From positions 62,001-126,000 of the forward strand of contig NZ_JARGNA010000004.1 in assembly GCF_030167905.1 (NCBI RefSeq): a stretch of DNA of 64,000 nt. The letters are read 5' to 3'. A program made the translations under genes and the position numbers. Under the pieces are notes generated by a model, which did not search any database, was not told where the DNA came from, and saw only the letters and a list, made by a program, of their open reading frames with translations. Below are positions 53,372 through 61,304 of this stretch, piece by piece. Position 1 is the stretch's first letter. Each line of letters opens with the position of its first letter. The DNA comes from Flavobacterium terrisoli (lineage in GTDB: Bacteria > Bacteroidota > Bacteroidia > Flavobacteriales > Flavobacteriaceae).

Positions 53372-54136
53372 TTAGTTCTTCTTAGTTGCTTTTGCCTTTT
53401 TATCTGCTTTGGCTTTAGCCTTAACAGTGGATTTGTACAACGGAATAAAATAGGAAACCGTATAGTTAAATCCAACCCCGAAATCACCATTGTAGGTTCG
53501 GTTGAAACCCGGGATATAAAGGTTTTCAAAGTTATCTGGTTGCTTTTGCGTTATCATTCGATTCAATCGAAGGCTGAAACCCACAAAAACATTGTTGAAT
53601 ACTTCGGCTTTCATACCGGCTACGACTTCAATCCATTGCGCTGATAATCCGTTGTAAGGACGGTTAGGATAAACCGTTGGTGCCTCGCCAAAATATTGAT
53701 TGTTAGGATCATAAAGCTGATAACTATTTAGCCTTTGGCTAAAACTGCTCACACCATAGCGCAATCCAATGGAAATGATATTTTCCATATCCAGCCAATT
53801 CTGATAACTGTTATAATCAAAACCTGCTTTTAGGTAAGTTCCTTTGGTGGTAAAATTCACCTGATCATCGTCAACCGTTTTGTCTTCGTTCCCGATTTCT
53901 GCAGCCAAATAATATTTGCGCGTTAACCGATAATCGCCAACCAATTCCAGTCCACGATAGTCTTCTTCGTAAAACGAACGGGTAAGCTTGAATAAATCAA
54001 CACCAACACGTAAGCCATAACGCTCCATTTTGGGAGGAATGCTGTCTTTCTTAGCGGTCGTTTGTTGCTGTGCATTGCTTGTCAATGACAGCAATACCAG
54101 GGCTATACTAAAAGTAAATTTTGATATGTACTTCAT
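53372..54136 (-). CDS. DUF6048-like outer-membrane or periplasmic protein
   Basis: Exported protein of about 254 residues (from ATG at 54136; signal ending LTSNAQ-Q). The body is beta-strand rich: PPKMERYGLRVGVDLFKLTRSF (about 34-55), LVGDYRLTRKYYLAAEIGNED, and NVFVGFSLRLNRMITQK, with Tyr/Asn/Gly alternation typical of an eight-stranded outer-membrane barrel. It fits DUF6048 of Flavobacteriaceae. The C-terminus is lysine-rich (KAKADKKAKATKKN). Its start lies 29 bases inside the end of the upstream DUF6452 gene, so they are coupled. Confidence 0.85.
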   Translation of the reverse strand: MKYISKFTFSIALVLLSLTSNAQQQTTAKKDSIPPKMERYGLRVGVDLFKLTRSFYEEDYRGLELVGDYRLTRKYYLAAEIGNEDKTVDDDQVNFTTKGTYLKAGFDYNSYQNWLDMENIISIGLRYGVSSFSQRLNSYQLYDPNNQYFGEAPTVYPNRPYNGLSAQWIEVVAGMKAEVFNNVFVGFSLRLNRMITQKQPDNFENLYIPGFNRTYNGDFGVGFNYTVSYFIPLYKSTVKAKAKADKKAKATKKN

Positions 54137-54605
54137 TTTCAGTGTCAATGTTAGTGGTTTGTATGCTGATCGATTCTATCCATTCTAAATCAGGTGTGGC
54201 AGCATCGGTATGGACAACGCCACCCGGAGAGTTCAATTCAAAAATGGTTTTGAAACCACAAGCCCTGGAAACATAAACTTCATTACGTGCATAATTGAAT
54301 TCTAAAAAATCTTGATTAGTTGCTGATGTAGTGCTGTTATTTGTCAAACTGTATTTGGTAGTTTCTGCATTAGTCTTAAGCGGTAGGTATATTTTACTTA
54401 CGCCGGTAAAAACTCCTAAGTCTATTCCACCTACTGATCCTTCACCATTTACTTTTAAGTTGGTTACATTTTTTAAATCGGCCGGGTTTGAGGCATTGTA
54501 AAATTCCAAAACCAAGCGTGGCGTGGTATCATCCACACAAATATCGTCTTTCTCACAACCGGAGAATGAAATGGCGATTAATAACAGTAACAGTATTTTT
54601 TTCAT
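54108..54605 (-). CDS. DUF6452-like lipoprotein
   Basis: Lipoprotein of 165 residues from ATG at 54605 (ten residues shorter than the maximal frame): MKKILLLLLIAISFSGC with lipid Cys17, then EKDDICVDDTTPRLVLEFYN. It matches the DUF6452 family, which is found beside DUF6048 in Flavobacteriia. Together they look like an envelope-associated pair, an outer lipoprotein plus a small barrel. Function unknown to me. A hairpin terminator of rlmD lies upstream. Confidence 0.85.
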   Translation of the reverse strand: MKKILLLLLIAISFSGCEKDDICVDDTTPRLVLEFYNASNPADLKNVTNLKVNGEGSVGGIDLGVFTGVSKIYLPLKTNAETTKYSLTNNSTTSATNQDFLEFNYARNEVYVSRACGFKTIFELNSPGGVVHTDAATPDLEWIESISIQTTNIDTENEVHIKIYF

Positions 54606-54656
54606 AGGTTTATATCTTTCAATTATGCTTGCCAACGCGCCGCCTGGCCTCTTCGC

Positions 54657-54681
54657 TAAAACAGTCCACAGGACTGTTTTT
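54657..54681 (-). terminator. Terminator of rlmD
   Basis: Hairpin AAAACAGTCC/GGACTGTTTT with loop ACA, touching the rlmD stop at 54681. Confidence 0.85.
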
Positions 54682-56099
54682 TAACGCTCGCGCCTCTCCA
54701 AAAGTACAACATTTTCCACGTGATGGGTTTGCGGAAACATATCCACAGGACGCACTCGCGTTACTTTGTATTGTTCATCCATCAAAGCTAAGTCGCGGGC
54801 TTGTGTCGCAGAGTTACAGCTGACATACACCACTTTCTCCGGTGCGATTTTCAGGATTTGTTCTACGACATCTTTGTGCATTCCGTCACGCGGCGGATCG
54901 GTGATAATCACATCCGGATGGCCGTGTTGCGCAATGAACTCATCGTTGAATACGTTTTTCATGTCGCCCACATAGAACTCACAATTGGTGATGCTGTTGC
55001 GTTTGGCATTTTCCTTTGCGTCAAAAATAGCTTCAGGAACGGCTTCCACACCAATTACTTTTTTGGCCTGTTTGGAAACGAATTGGGCAATGGTTCCGGT
55101 TCCGGTATATAAATCGTAAACCGTTTCATTTCCGGTTAATCCGGCAAATTCACGGGTGATTTTGTATAATTCGTAGGCTTGATCTGAATTGGTTTGATAA
55201 AACGATTTGGCATTGATGCTAAAGTGCAAGCCTTCCATTTCTTCCAAAATATAATCTCTGCCTTTGAACAACTTAATGTCCTGGTCATACAAAGTATCGT
55301 TGGCTTTACCATTAATCACATATTGTAGAGACGTAATTTGCGGAAACGTTGCGTGGATGTGGTTCAATAACAATTCGCGTTGGGCTTTGTTTTCTTTGTA
55401 AAACTGAATCAAGACCATAATTTCTCCGGTAGAAGCGGTGCGAATCATCAACGTACGCAACAAACCTTCGTGGTTTCTGGCATTGAAGAACTCCAATTCG
55501 TTTTCATTGGCAAAACGCTTGATTTCATTACGAATCGCATTCGATGGATCTTCCTGTAAATGACATTTTTCAATGTCTAATATTTTGTCCCACATTCTTG
55601 GAATATGGAAACCCAAAGCATTTTTGTTGTCAAATTCCACACCCGACTGGATTTCAGCATCGGTCATCCAACGTGTGTCGGAGAAGCCGAATTCCATTTT
55701 GTTGCGGTAAAAGAATTGCTTTTCCGAACCTAAAATCGGTTCAAAGGCTGGCAATTCAATTTTACCAATGCGTTTCAGGTTATTGAAAACTTCCTGGTTT
55801 TTGTAAAACAACTGTTTGTTATAATTCATATTCTGCCATTTGCAACCGCCGCAGGCACCAAAGTGCTGGCAAACCGGTTCCACACGGTCTTTGGAATACT
55901 CATGAAATTTAATGGCTTTGCCTTCAAAATAGGCTTTTCTTTTCTTAAGCGTTTGCACATCAACCACATCGCCGGGAACGACATTGGGTATAAAAATGAC
56001 TTGGCCTTCAGGTGCTTTAGCGACCGATACGCCTTTGGCACCGGCATCTAAAACGGTAATCTTTTCAAAAATGACTTTGTTGGTTTGTTTTCTTCCCAT
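54681..56099 (-). CDS. rlmD: 23S rRNA (uracil-C5)-methyltransferase, RlmD/RumA type
   Basis: Methylates C5 of a uracil in 23S rRNA (U1939 in E. coli) with SAM. It has 472 residues. An N-terminal TRAM domain (about 1-70) precedes the [4Fe-4S] cluster ligands Cys77, Cys83, Cys86 (CQHFGACGGC) with a fourth near ILDIEKCH. Methyltransferase motifs: VYDLYTGTGTIAQF (SAM binding), VIGVEAVPEAI, ITDPPRDGMH and the nucleophile in YVSCNSATQARD. A -7 box TATTTTTG lies only 4 bases upstream of the ATG (minus strand 56111-56104), so the mRNA may be leaderless. The RlmD/RlmCD distinction is by family only. Confidence 0.93.
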   Translation of the reverse strand: MGRKQTNKVIFEKITVLDAGAKGVSVAKAPEGQVIFIPNVVPGDVVDVQTLKKRKAYFEGKAIKFHEYSKDRVEPVCQHFGACGGCKWQNMNYNKQLFYKNQEVFNNLKRIGKIELPAFEPILGSEKQFFYRNKMEFGFSDTRWMTDAEIQSGVEFDNKNALGFHIPRMWDKILDIEKCHLQEDPSNAIRNEIKRFANENELEFFNARNHEGLLRTLMIRTASTGEIMVLIQFYKENKAQRELLLNHIHATFPQITSLQYVINGKANDTLYDQDIKLFKGRDYILEEMEGLHFSINAKSFYQTNSDQAYELYKITREFAGLTGNETVYDLYTGTGTIAQFVSKQAKKVIGVEAVPEAIFDAKENAKRNSITNCEFYVGDMKNVFNDEFIAQHGHPDVIITDPPRDGMHKDVVEQILKIAPEKVVYVSCNSATQARDLALMDEQYKVTRVRPVDMFPQTHHVENVVLLERRER

Positions 56100-56103
56100 A
56101 GCG

Positions 56104-56111
56104 CAAAAATA
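56104..56111 (-). promoter_or_regulatory. rlmD -7 element, almost no leader
   Basis: TATTTTTG on the minus strand, 4 bases before the ATG at 56099. No -33 TTG at the usual distance. Confidence 0.45.
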
Positions 56112-56175
56112 AACTATTGGTTAAAACTTAAATGGGATTTAAGAAAAAAATATAAATTAGTAGAAAAATATCAAG

Positions 56176-56724
56176 ATGCACACTCACTTAGCCCTTCTCC
56201 GCGGTATCAATGTCTCCGGACACAAAATGATTAACATGGTCGCTTTGAAAAAAGCGCTCGAAGGCATTGGCTTTACCAATGTGGTGACCTATATCCAATC
56301 GGGGAATGTGTTTGTGGATACCGAAGAAGAAAGTCCGGGGAAAGTTGGTTTCCTCATTAAGCAGGAGATTTTCAAGGAGTTTGGTCATGACGTTCCGGTG
56401 ATTGTCATTGGTAAGGAAGATTTGGCTGCTTGTTTGGAGCGCAATCTATTCCTCAACGAAGAAGGCGTCGATTTGAAAAAGCTTTATGTTTCCTTTATCT
56501 CTTCGGAACTGCCGGAAAATATGATTACCCAACTCAACTTAAATTTTATCAAACCCGACGAAATCCAGCTCGATGGCAAACGAATCTATCTCAAATATGA
56601 CATCTCTCCCGCCAAAACCAGACTGGACAACAAATGGATAGAAAAGAGCATGAACGTGGTTTCTACCACACGCAATTGGAATACCGTTAATACTTTGCTC
56701 AAAATGTTTGAAGAGCGCGAATAG
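56176..56724 (+). CDS. DUF1697 protein
   Basis: Cytosolic protein of 182 residues of the DUF1697 family. The signature is complete: LLRGINVSGHKMINMVALKKALE (about 7-29), YIQSGNVFVDTEE, an unusual ferredoxin-like alpha/beta fold, and the C-terminal TRNWNTVNTLLKM (about 164-176), which is conserved. The biochemical role is unknown. Divergent from rlmD and followed by a DUF1003 gene after 29 bases. Confidence 0.9.
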   Translation: MHTHLALLRGINVSGHKMINMVALKKALEGIGFTNVVTYIQSGNVFVDTEEESPGKVGFLIKQEIFKEFGHDVPVIVIGKEDLAACLERNLFLNEEGVDLKKLYVSFISSELPENMITQLNLNFIKPDEIQLDGKRIYLKYDISPAKTRLDNKWIEKSMNVVSTTRNWNTVNTLLKMFEERE

Positions 56725-56753
56725 TCGTAAATTAGCTGATAAATAAAACCTGC

Positions 56754-57455
56754 ATGAATTCAAAAGCCACTTTTAAAAGCGTTATTTCAGGAGAAGAATT
56801 TCCGGAACACGAGAGAGTTTGGGGAAAATCAATCCGCACCGGAATTTTTGATTTAATCAAGAAAGACCATCCCGATTTTACCAATGACGGTTGCATTGCC
56901 AATAGCGAACTCAACGTATATCGGGAGAAATACATTGCCCAGTTCCTGCAATCGGAAGTCGGCGAGTTGACCGATTTGCATAAAAACGTAATCAAGTCAT
57001 TGACAGCGGATAAGTCTTTTGTTTCTAAAGTAGAAGACGAACCCGATAACCGTACTTTCGGGCAAATGATAGCCGATAAAGTAGCCGATTTTGGCGGAAG
57101 CTGGACGTTTATCATTTCGTTCTTTATTTTTATTATGATTTGGATTGGTTTCAATGTGTATCTTTTGATGAACAAAGGTTTTGATCCGTATCCTTTTATT
57201 TTATTGAATTTGATTTTGTCCTGTTTGGCAGCTCTGCAAGCGCCAGTCATTATGATGAGCCAAAACCGCCAGGAAGAAAAAGACCGCGAACGGGCGAAGA
57301 AGGATTATATGATTAACCTTAAATCGGAACTCGAAATCAGGATGCTTGATGAGAAACTCGATCACTTAATCATGCACCAACAACAGGAACTGATTGAGAT
57401 TCAGAAAGTGCAGATTGAAATGATGAATGATATCTTGGAAAAGATTAAAAAATAA
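56754..57455 (+). CDS. DUF1003 membrane protein
   Basis: Protein of 233 residues. A soluble N-terminal part (1-100) carries the EHERVWGKSIRTGIFDLIKKDHPDFT stretch and a region with regularly spaced Asp/Lys. Two membrane helices follow (about 118-137 and 143-167), with the DUF1003 signature FGGSWTFIISFFIFIMIWIGF (split over 112-132) and LILSCLAALQAPVIMMSQNRQEEKDR (about 158-183). The C-terminus is a long amphipathic coiled-coil helix. Function unknown; relatives are small, inner-membrane proteins. Probably co-transcribed with the DUF1697 gene. Confidence 0.9.
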   Translation: MNSKATFKSVISGEEFPEHERVWGKSIRTGIFDLIKKDHPDFTNDGCIANSELNVYREKYIAQFLQSEVGELTDLHKNVIKSLTADKSFVSKVEDEPDNRTFGQMIADKVADFGGSWTFIISFFIFIMIWIGFNVYLLMNKGFDPYPFILLNLILSCLAALQAPVIMMSQNRQEEKDRERAKKDYMINLKSELEIRMLDEKLDHLIMHQQQELIEIQKVQIEMMNDILEKIKK

Positions 57456-57471
57456 TTCGCAATTAAATTAT

Positions 57472-57479
57472 ACTTTTGC
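57472..57479 (+). promoter_or_regulatory. rocD -7 element
   Basis: TACTTTTG matches TAnnTTTG and lies 88 bases before the rocD ATG; no -33 TTG at proper spacing. The leader contains the short frame MDDFSPKEGITV (57487-57525), of doubtful significance. Confidence 0.45.
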
Positions 57480-57567
57480 CAAATACATGGATGATTTCTC
57501 TCCAAAAGAAGGAATAACGGTTTAAATAATTAATCTGCAGTGAGAGTAGATTAAAATTCAAATTACA

Positions 57568-58812
57568 ATGTCAGTTTTAGAAAAATTAACTTCAGCAGAT
57601 GCCATTGCATTAGAAAACAAGTATGGAGCCCACAATTATCACCCATTACCAGTCGTACTCAACAGAGGAGAAGGAGTTTACGTTTGGGATGTGGAAGGCA
57701 AAAAATATTATGATTTCCTTTCGGCTTATTCTGCCGTAAACCAAGGCCATTGCCACCCGAAAATTGTTGGTGCCATGATGGAACAGGCACAAACATTAAC
57801 CCTTACTTCGCGTGCTTTTTACAATGATAAATTAGGTGTTTATGAAGAGTTCATTACCAAGTATTTTGGTTTTGATAAAGTATTGCCGATGAATACCGGT
57901 GCCGAAGCAGTGGAAACCGCTTTGAAATTGTGTAGAAAATGGGCTTATGAGAAAAAAGGTATTCATGAAAATGAAGCACAGATTATTGTTTGTGAGGGTA
58001 ACTTCCACGGAAGAACGACTACGATTATTTCGTTTTCCAATGATGAAAATGCGCGTAAAAACTTCGGTCCATATACAGCCGGATTTATCAAAATAGCATA
58101 CGATGATTTAGACGCGTTGGAGAAAGCAATCACGTCATCCAAAAATATTGCCGGTTTCTTAGTGGAACCAATTCAGGGTGAGGCAGGCGTTTATGTACCA
58201 AGCGAAGGTTATTTGGCGAAAGCCAAAGCTTTGTGTGAGGACCACAACGTATTGTTCATTGCAGACGAAGTGCAAACAGGCATTGCCCGCACAGGTCAGT
58301 TACTAGCCGTGCATCATGAGAATGTGCAGCCCGATATTTTAATCTTAGGAAAAGCCATTTCAGGTGGTGTTTATCCGGTTTCTGCGGTTTTAGCCAATGA
58401 TGCCATCATGAATGTAATCAAACCGGGACAACACGGTTCTACCTTTGGCGGAAATCCAGTGGCAGCGGCTGTTGCCATTGCAGCTTTGGAAGTGGTAAAA
58501 GACGAAAAACTGGCCGAAAATGCAGAGCGATTAGGACAACTTTTCCGTTCGGAATTGGCCAAATACATCGAAACCTCAAACGTAGCTACTGTAGTCCGCG
58601 GAAAAGGATTGCTTAATGCTGTGGTCATCAATGACACGGAAGAAAGTGAAACGGCCTGGAATATCTGTATGAAATTGGCAGAGAATGGTTTGTTAGCCAA
58701 ACCAACACATGGCAACATTATTCGTTTTGCACCGCCATTAGTGATGAATGAAGAACAATTGTTAGATTGTGTTTCCATCATTATCAAGACTTTAAAGCAA
58801 TTTGAAAAGTAA
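57568..58812 (+). CDS. rocD: Ornithine aminotransferase
   Basis: PLP-dependent class III aminotransferase converting ornithine and 2-oxoglutarate to glutamate-semialdehyde and glutamate, for arginine catabolism or proline synthesis. It has 414 residues. Family motifs: [15 protein letters not shown] (about 53-67), [14 protein letters not shown] (about 108-121), [14 protein letters not shown], the acidic [11 protein letters not shown] (about 232-242), and the PLP Lys in [15 protein letters not shown]. The resemblance is to ornithine rather than acetylornithine transaminase (N-terminus [14 protein letters not shown]), but specificity is by family only. A hairpin-rich segment follows the stop. 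Confidence 0.95.
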   Translation: MSVLEKLTSADAIALENKYGAHNYHPLPVVLNRGEGVYVWDVEGKKYYDFLSAYSAVNQGHCHPKIVGAMMEQAQTLTLTSRAFYNDKLGVYEEFITKYFGFDKVLPMNTGAEAVETALKLCRKWAYEKKGIHENEAQIIVCEGNFHGRTTTIISFSNDENARKNFGPYTAGFIKIAYDDLDALEKAITSSKNIAGFLVEPIQGEAGVYVPSEGYLAKAKALCEDHNVLFIADEVQTGIARTGQLLAVHHENVQPDILILGKAISGGVYPVSAVLANDAIMNVIKPGQHGSTFGGNPVAAAVAIAALEVVKDEKLAENAERLGQLFRSELAKYIETSNVATVVRGKGLLNAVVINDTEESETAWNICMKLAENGLLAKPTHGNIIRFAPPLVMNEEQLLDCVSIIIKTLKQFEK

Positions 58813-58822
58813 TCAATTAACC

Positions 58823-58937
58823 AATTTATAAACCAACCTTTGATATTAAGAGGAGGAAGCCCAGTGGGCTTAAGGTACACGAGCTTTAGCTCGTAAAAAG
58901 CAGTATAAACCAAAAATTAATTTATAAACCAACCTTT
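58823..58937. repeat. Hairpin-rich segment flanked by 19-bp direct repeats
   Basis: AATTTATAAACCAACCTTT occurs at 58823-58841 and again at 58919-58937. Between them are two small hairpins: AGCCCAGTGGGCT and ACGAGC-TTTA-GCTCGT. It sits between rocD and the next gene on the plus strand. Could be a small insertion or a tandem duplication. Confidence 0.75.
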
Positions 58938-58944
58938 TTTATTT

Positions 58945-59424
58945 ATGGAAGACCAGGAAAAATTATCTTTAAATCATTTGGCTATTGAATCCTTACGAGT
59001 AAGCGGCAAGTGGTGTATGTTTTTAGCTATTGTAGGTTTTATTTTTATAGCATTAATGGTAGTAGCAGGAATCGGCATTACTGCTATTATGAGTGCCATG
59101 CCTACCGAATTACCAAACGATCCTTACAATCAAATGGGAATGCAAAATCCTGTCTTGGGCATGGGAGCTTGGTTTGGGGCAATATACATCATATTTGCTC
59201 TTGTTTATTTCTTTCCGGTTTACTACTTATTTAATTATGCCAAAGGAATCAAGCAAGCGTTGGATTTTCAAAATGCTGATACTTTAGCCAAAGCTCTGGA
59301 AAGTTTAAAGTCACACCATAAATTTTTGGGTATTTTCACCATTGTTATGATTGCGCTTTACATTGTTTTTATCATTGGATTTGCGGCCTTTGCTGCTTCC
59401 TTTGCCAGTAGCATGAGAATGTAA
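58945..59424 (+). CDS. Membrane protein, DUF5362-like
   Basis: Protein of 159 residues with three to four transmembrane helices (about 28-50, 73-95 and 130-154) and a central soluble stretch. It resembles DUF5362 proteins of Bacteroidetes. The N-terminus (EDQEKLSLNHLAIESLRVSGKW) is amphipathic and cytosolic. No enzymatic motif. Followed by a terminator. Confidence 0.78.
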   Translation: MEDQEKLSLNHLAIESLRVSGKWCMFLAIVGFIFIALMVVAGIGITAIMSAMPTELPNDPYNQMGMQNPVLGMGAWFGAIYIIFALVYFFPVYYLFNYAKGIKQALDFQNADTLAKALESLKSHHKFLGIFTIVMIALYIVFIIGFAAFAASFASSMRM

Positions 59425-59447
59425 AAACTTTAAAATATAATTACTTT

Positions 59448-59477
59448 AAAACCGGCTATTCCAGTCGGTTTTTTTAT
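59448..59477 (+). terminator. Terminator after the DUF5362-like gene
   Basis: Hairpin AAACCG...CGGTTT with an imperfect stem and a T-run. Its T-tail overlaps a -7 box (59475-59482) of the next gene. Confidence 0.75.
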
Positions 59478-59486
59478 TTTTGACAA

Positions 59487-59678
59487 ATGAAAAAGCTAAT
59501 CCTTCCTTTTATGATTGTGGCGATTATTGTTGGCTTGTATGAGCAAAGCAAAGCGCAGCCCAATCTCTATATTATGATTATCGCGATTGTCATCTTTATG
59601 TATGGCATGATGCGTCTGATGGCCAAAACACCAAGCAAACATTCAGAAACTGAAGAAGACAAAGAAGATGATAACTAA
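59487..59678 (+). CDS. Small two-helix membrane protein
   Basis: Protein of 63 residues with two close hydrophobic segments (about 3-19 and 26-42) and an acidic/charged tail. Its stop overlaps the Smr gene start by 11 bases, so it is translationally coupled. A -7 box TATTTTTG (59475-59482) is only 4 bases before its ATG, which suggests a very short or absent leader. Family unknown. Confidence 0.65.
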   Translation: MKKLILPFMIVAIIVGLYEQSKAQPNLYIMIIAIVIFMYGMMRLMAKTPSKHSETEEDKEDDN

Positions 59679-60210
59679 AGGCGATAAGGTTTCGGTATTG
59701 GATGATGCTATCGATGGCATAGTGGTTGAAATCAATGGCAACGAAGTAACGATTGAAACTACCGATGGTTTTAATCTTACGTTTAAAAGCCACGAACTGA
59801 TTAAGATTGGAACCGGCAGCGATATGAATTTCAGCTTTAATAAAAGTCAGGTTATATCAGAAAAGGAAGTTTCCAAACCTAACTATACCAATACCGAGAA
59901 AAAGGCCAAAAAAGAAATTCCCGTTCCGGAGTTTGATTTGCACATCGAAAAATTGGTCAAAAGCCACAAATCGATGAGCAACTACGATATCCTGACGATA
60001 CAAACCGAAACGGCCAAACGCCATATCGAATTTGCCATTCGAAACAGAATCCCTAAAATCGTATTCATTCACGGTGTAGGCGAAGGGATTTTAAAATCGG
60101 AACTCGACTTTATGCTCGGGCGATATGATAACATAAGCTTTCAGGATGCCAATTATCAGAAATACGGTTCAGGCGCAACAGAAGTTTATTTCAAGCAAAA
60201 CTCAAAATAA
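59668..60210 (+). CDS. Smr-domain protein
   Basis: Protein of 180 residues. The N-terminal half (about 1-70) is a beta-barrel-like domain (GDKVSVLDDAIDGIVVEINGNEVTIET) similar to the DUF2027-type segment that precedes Smr domains in Bacteroidetes. The C-terminal part (about 88-180) is a small MutS-related (Smr) domain, with FDLHIEKL (about 90-97) and the conserved IVFIHGVGEGILKSEL (about 131-146). Smr domains are nucleic-acid nucleases or binding modules. It ends in a terminator and follows the small membrane-protein gene with an 11-base overlap. Confidence 0.88.
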   Translation: MITKGDKVSVLDDAIDGIVVEINGNEVTIETTDGFNLTFKSHELIKIGTGSDMNFSFNKSQVISEKEVSKPNYTNTEKKAKKEIPVPEFDLHIEKLVKSHKSMSNYDILTIQTETAKRHIEFAIRNRIPKIVFIHGVGEGILKSELDFMLGRYDNISFQDANYQKYGSGATEVYFKQNSK

Positions 60211-60245
60211 AAAAAGTCCCGACTGGGTACCGGGACTTTTTCTTT
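60211..60245. terminator. Terminator between converging genes
   Basis: Hairpin AAAGTCCCG/CGGGACTTT enclosing a smaller stem, with A-run before and T-run after; acts for the Smr gene (+) and possibly the exported protein gene (-). Confidence 0.85.
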
Positions 60246-60291
60246 AAAACTAACCAATTATATTTAATCCAAACTTAAACTCAAATTTTGA

Positions 60292-60663
60292 TTAGGCAAC
60301 ACTGCTTTCTGAACTACTAACTTTTTTCAAAAGCGATCTGATTAAAACGCTGTTAGTATTGATACCAGAGTTGATTAAGGCTTTTTTGCTGAAGCTAACA
60401 TTTGACTTGCTATCAGAAGAAGTTTTGTTAGTTCCCATAAACCATACTGCGAAATCCATTGAAGCAACTGTTTTCTCAGTAGCGATAACAATTGAATCAT
60501 TTTTAGAAACTGAAACCTCAGTTGAAGTAGTATTTGCTACAGTAGTAGTTTTAACTTCCTGACCGAAAACACCATTGCTTGATAAAACCAATAATACGAA
60601 TAAAACAAATAATCTAACGTTCGTTACATTTTTTTGAGCTACTGTGTTATTTGTTGTTGTCAT
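60292..60663 (-). CDS. Small exported protein, Ser/Thr/Val-rich
   Basis: Protein of 123 residues with a signal peptide-like segment (about 17-35, LFVLFVLLVLSSNGVFG-Q) and a mature part made of TTVANTTSTEVSVSKNDS and SKSNVSFSKKALINSG. The composition suggests a disordered or beta envelope protein. Family not recognised. A minus-strand -7 box TAGTTTTG (60705-60698) lies 35 bases before the ATG. Confidence 0.75.
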   Translation of the reverse strand: MTTTNNTVAQKNVTNVRLFVLFVLLVLSSNGVFGQEVKTTTVANTTSTEVSVSKNDSIVIATEKTVASMDFAVWFMGTNKTSSDSKSNVSFSKKALINSGINTNSVLIRSLLKKVSSSESSVA

Positions 60664-60965
60664 AATAAGTGTTTTAGTTTCGTTGTTATTTCTTTGTCAA
60701 AACTACTTCAAGAGTATTCCCGACTGAAATTTTTTCGATAACTAACCTCAAAAGTCGTTTAATCGACAAAATCAATGAATTCAAGGGTTTTCAGCGTTTT
60801 TATCGTGCAGTTAATCTATAAAATGTTAAAAAAACGTGTATTTCACCGATGAAAAACCAAAAATTTCTATGAACTGCACACTCAAAATGACAAACCTTTG
60901 TTCAAATGCCAAAAAATGGCAAAATCTTCCTAAATTAGCTTCGTATTAAATTATTTACTTCACTA
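60664..60965. other. 302-base divergent intergenic region
   Basis: It holds the -7 element TAGTTTTG (60705-60698, minus strand) for the exported protein gene, an inverted pair GTGCAGTT (60805-60812) and AACTGCAC (60872-60879), and two short palindromes: GTCG-6-CGAC (60754-60767) and TGCCA-AAAAA-TGGCA (60907-60921). No clear plus-strand promoter for the STAS-like gene is visible. No ORF. Confidence 0.6.
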
Positions 60966-61298
60966 ATGAAAGTCGAACAAAAAGGGCATACTACTATTAT
61001 TAAAGACACCAATGGGGAAACTGCAGCGTTTTTAGACGTGCTGACCCGTGAGTATAACAGTTATAAGAATGACAATCTCATTTTGGATTTGTCCTATGAC
61101 AAGAATCTAAAAATGGAAGATGTAAAATCCTTTACTGAATTAATCAAGCTCCACAAAAAACAAAAGAAATCAATAGTATTAGTGTCTGGCAGCATCAACT
61201 TTAATGCAGTGCCTAAGAGCATCACATTGGTACCAACCATACTGGAAGCGCATGATATTATCGAGATGGAAGAAATTGAGCGCGATTTAGGATTTTAA
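60966..61298 (+). CDS. STAS-like domain protein
   Basis: Protein of 110 residues with the alternation of strand and helix of an anti-sigma-factor antagonist (STAS) fold: VEQKGHTTIIKDTNGETAAFL, NLILDLSYDKNL (about 37-48) and SIVLVSGSINFN (about 75-86). Families like this are annotated as ribonuclease Z in many Flavobacteriaceae because they sit in front of rnz; there is no metal motif here. The rnz ATG is 6 bases after its stop. No anti-sigma factor kinase or SpoIIE phosphatase is in the window, so a sigma-factor role is speculative. Conserved Ser for phosphorylation is not obvious. Confidence 0.82.
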   Translation: MKVEQKGHTTIIKDTNGETAAFLDVLTREYNSYKNDNLILDLSYDKNLKMEDVKSFTELIKLHKKQKKSIVLVSGSINFNAVPKSITLVPTILEAHDIIEMEEIERDLGF

Positions 61299-61304
61299 AC
61301 CACT

